NCBI RefSeq assembly: GCF_034087045.1
Contig: NZ_CP139247.1
Coordinates: forward strand, 6,040,001 to 6,104,000
DNA from: Chitinophaga sancti
GTDB taxonomy: Bacteria; Bacteroidota; Bacteroidia; Chitinophagales; Chitinophagaceae
DNA length: 64,000 nucleotides
Reading direction: 5' to 3'
Below, piece after piece: positions 63,039 through 64,000 of the stretch (position 1 is its first letter; each line of letters starts with the position of its first letter). Below the pieces are notes generated by a model. The model was not told the DNA's origin, did not search any database, and saw nothing but the letters and a program-made list of their open reading frames with translations. Both the position numbers and the translations under genes were made by a program.

Positions 63039-64000
63039 ATGCATTTCCTTTTCAAGCAGTGCAGGCTACTGATTTTTTCGGGTATGCTTCTCCCGGCAGC
63101 CCTTTCTCATGCACAAACACTCAAAGGCACCGTCACAGGAAAGGACGGCCAACTCCCCGGCGCCTCCATACAGGCACCCGGTACAAAGCAGGGAACTGCC
63201 TCCGACCTGAATGGCAACTTTACACTAAATACACATACCACCGGTAAGGTGAAAATTTTAATATCCTATATAGGGCATACTACCCGTGAAATTGAATTGG
63301 ATGTCAAATCCGGGATCACTGACCTTGGTAGTATCGCCCTGAACCCTGCAGGCGGTAATCTTGGGGAGGTACTGGTAAAGGGAACCATGGCACCTTCCCA
63401 AATGAAGGCCCTCAGCATCAAAAAGAACGCCCTCGCTATCATGGACGTGATTGCCGCTGATGCCATCGGCAAACTCCCTGATCGTAACGCTGCCGAAGCT
63501 GTACAACGCATACAGGGCGTGGCCGTATCCCGTTATCATGGCGAAGCAGATCAGGCCACCGTACGAGGTACGCCTTTCTCCTGGACCAGCACCTTATTAA
63601 ACGGGACCCGTTTACCAAGTTCCAGCGCTACCGGTACCCGCAATACCGTACTGGATGTGGTACCTTCTGAAATGATCCAGTATGTGCAGGTGGCCAAAGC
63701 CATCACCCCGGATATGGAAGGCGATGCCATCGGGGGCAGCATCAACTTCATTACCCGTACCGCTCCTGATAAACGGATCTTCAACATGAGCGCCGCCGGT
63801 GGTTACAATACTTTCTCTCAGAATGGTACCTACAATGGCTCTGCCGTGTATGGTGATCGTTTCTTCCATGGTAAACTCGGTGTAATTGTAGCCGGCGCTA
63901 TATGGGATAGACAATGGGGAACTGATTCCTACAATGTAACTTACAATACCAGCCTTGCAACTGCTTCACAGAAAAACGCTATCAGCACTGTTTTATTTAA
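63039..64000 (+). CDS. TonB-dependent receptor (3' end outside window)
   Basis: Open from the ATG at 63039 to the window end (about 320 residues). Signal peptide HFLFKQCRLLIFSGMLLPAA ending SHAQ; carboxypeptidase-like regulatory domain (about 27-105; GTVTGKDGQLPGASIQAPGT); plug starting GEVLVKGTMAPSQMKALSIK with VIAADAIGKLPDRNAAEAVQ and ITPDMEGDAIGGSINFITRT. This is the plain TonB-receptor group with the IGKLPDxN box, not the SusC type. It probably imports iron complexes or oligosaccharides. Confidence 0.93.
   Translation, partial: MHFLFKQCRLLIFSGMLLPAALSHAQTLKGTVTGKDGQLPGASIQAPGTKQGTASDLNGNFTLNTHTTGKVKILISYIGHTTREIELDVKSGITDLGSIALNPAGGNLGEVLVKGTMAPSQMKALSIKKNALAIMDVIAADAIGKLPDRNAAEAVQRIQGVAVSRYHGEADQATVRGTPFSWTSTLLNGTRLPSSSATGTRNTVLDVVPSEMIQYVQVAKAITPDMEGDAIGGSINFITRTAPDKRIFNMSAAGGYNTFSQNGTYNGSAVYGDRFFHGKLGVIVAGAIWDRQWGTDSYNVTYNTSLATASQKNAISTVLF

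Overview
The window looks like a chromosomal segment of a Bacteroidetes bacterium of the Chitinophagaceae, most likely Chitinophaga or a close relative. This rests on two SusC/SusD outer-membrane uptake pairs whose SusC proteins start with a secretin/TonB N-terminal (STN) domain, two ECF sigma/FecR anti-sigma pairs, TlpA-type lipoproteins with a DUF4369 N-terminus, DUF3823, DUF4421 and DUF1328 proteins, GH20 and GH127 glycosidases, and the near absence of Shine-Dalgarno sequences. No rRNA, tRNA, transposase, integrase, prophage or CRISPR array was seen. The first gene (NmrA-like) and the last (a TonB-dependent receptor) are cut by the window ends.

Region 1 (1-13.1 kb) is a mosaic of small, mostly independent genes: NmrA-like oxidoreductase, YqgE/AlgH protein, SGNH hydrolase lipoprotein, macro-domain protein, zinc-ribbon protein, a Rof-like Rho-binding antiterminator, a flavin amine oxidase, a DUF4421 protein, two paralogous small membrane proteins, an SRPBCC protein, a secreted GH20 hexosaminidase with a PA14 domain, and an RluE-like pseudouridine synthase. 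Strong hairpin terminators separate many of them.

Region 2 (13.2-26.2 kb) is a polysaccharide-utilisation-like locus: GH127 beta-L-arabinofuranosidase, ECF sigma factor with a divergent FecR anti-sigma, SusC, SusD, DUF3823 lipoprotein, and a 707-residue secreted protein of unknown family that may be a glycosidase. The likely logic is that substrate sensed at SusC is signalled through FecR to the sigma factor, which raises uptake.

Region 3 (26.4-39.4 kb) holds housekeeping-like and accessory genes: a YycJ-like metallohydrolase, an acetyl-CoA hydrolase/transferase, an HxlR regulator with a candidate operator, a TlpA lipoprotein, a gene fragment, an AlkZ-like DNA glycosylase, and a two-gene unit made of a 741-residue protein with an internally duplicated unknown domain plus a DUF1444-like partner. 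The large protein has the VIQR-type N-terminus typical of DUF4157/contractile-injection-associated Bacteroidetes proteins and is the best candidate for an undescribed system. A P1B-4-type metal ATPase follows.

Region 4 (39.4-43.3 kb) is a TetR-SDR-DHA2 transporter unit with near-identical palindromic operators in front of each gene, plus a methyltransferase. Region 5 (43.3-51.4 kb) is a second sigma/FecR/SusC/SusD/TlpA module with a 76-bp tandem repeat in front of SusC. Region 6 (51.6-56.1 kb) has a Usp-like protein, a PAS histidine kinase, a 54-residue DUF1328 membrane protein and an outer-membrane barrel. Region 7 (56.2-61.6 kb) is a co-directional electrophile/quinone-detoxification cluster (two pirins, nitroreductase, MhqO-like dioxygenase, GNAT, MhqD-like esterase) followed by a convergent Crp/Fnr-type regulator. 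An AraC-type membrane regulator and the start of a TonB-dependent receptor close the window.
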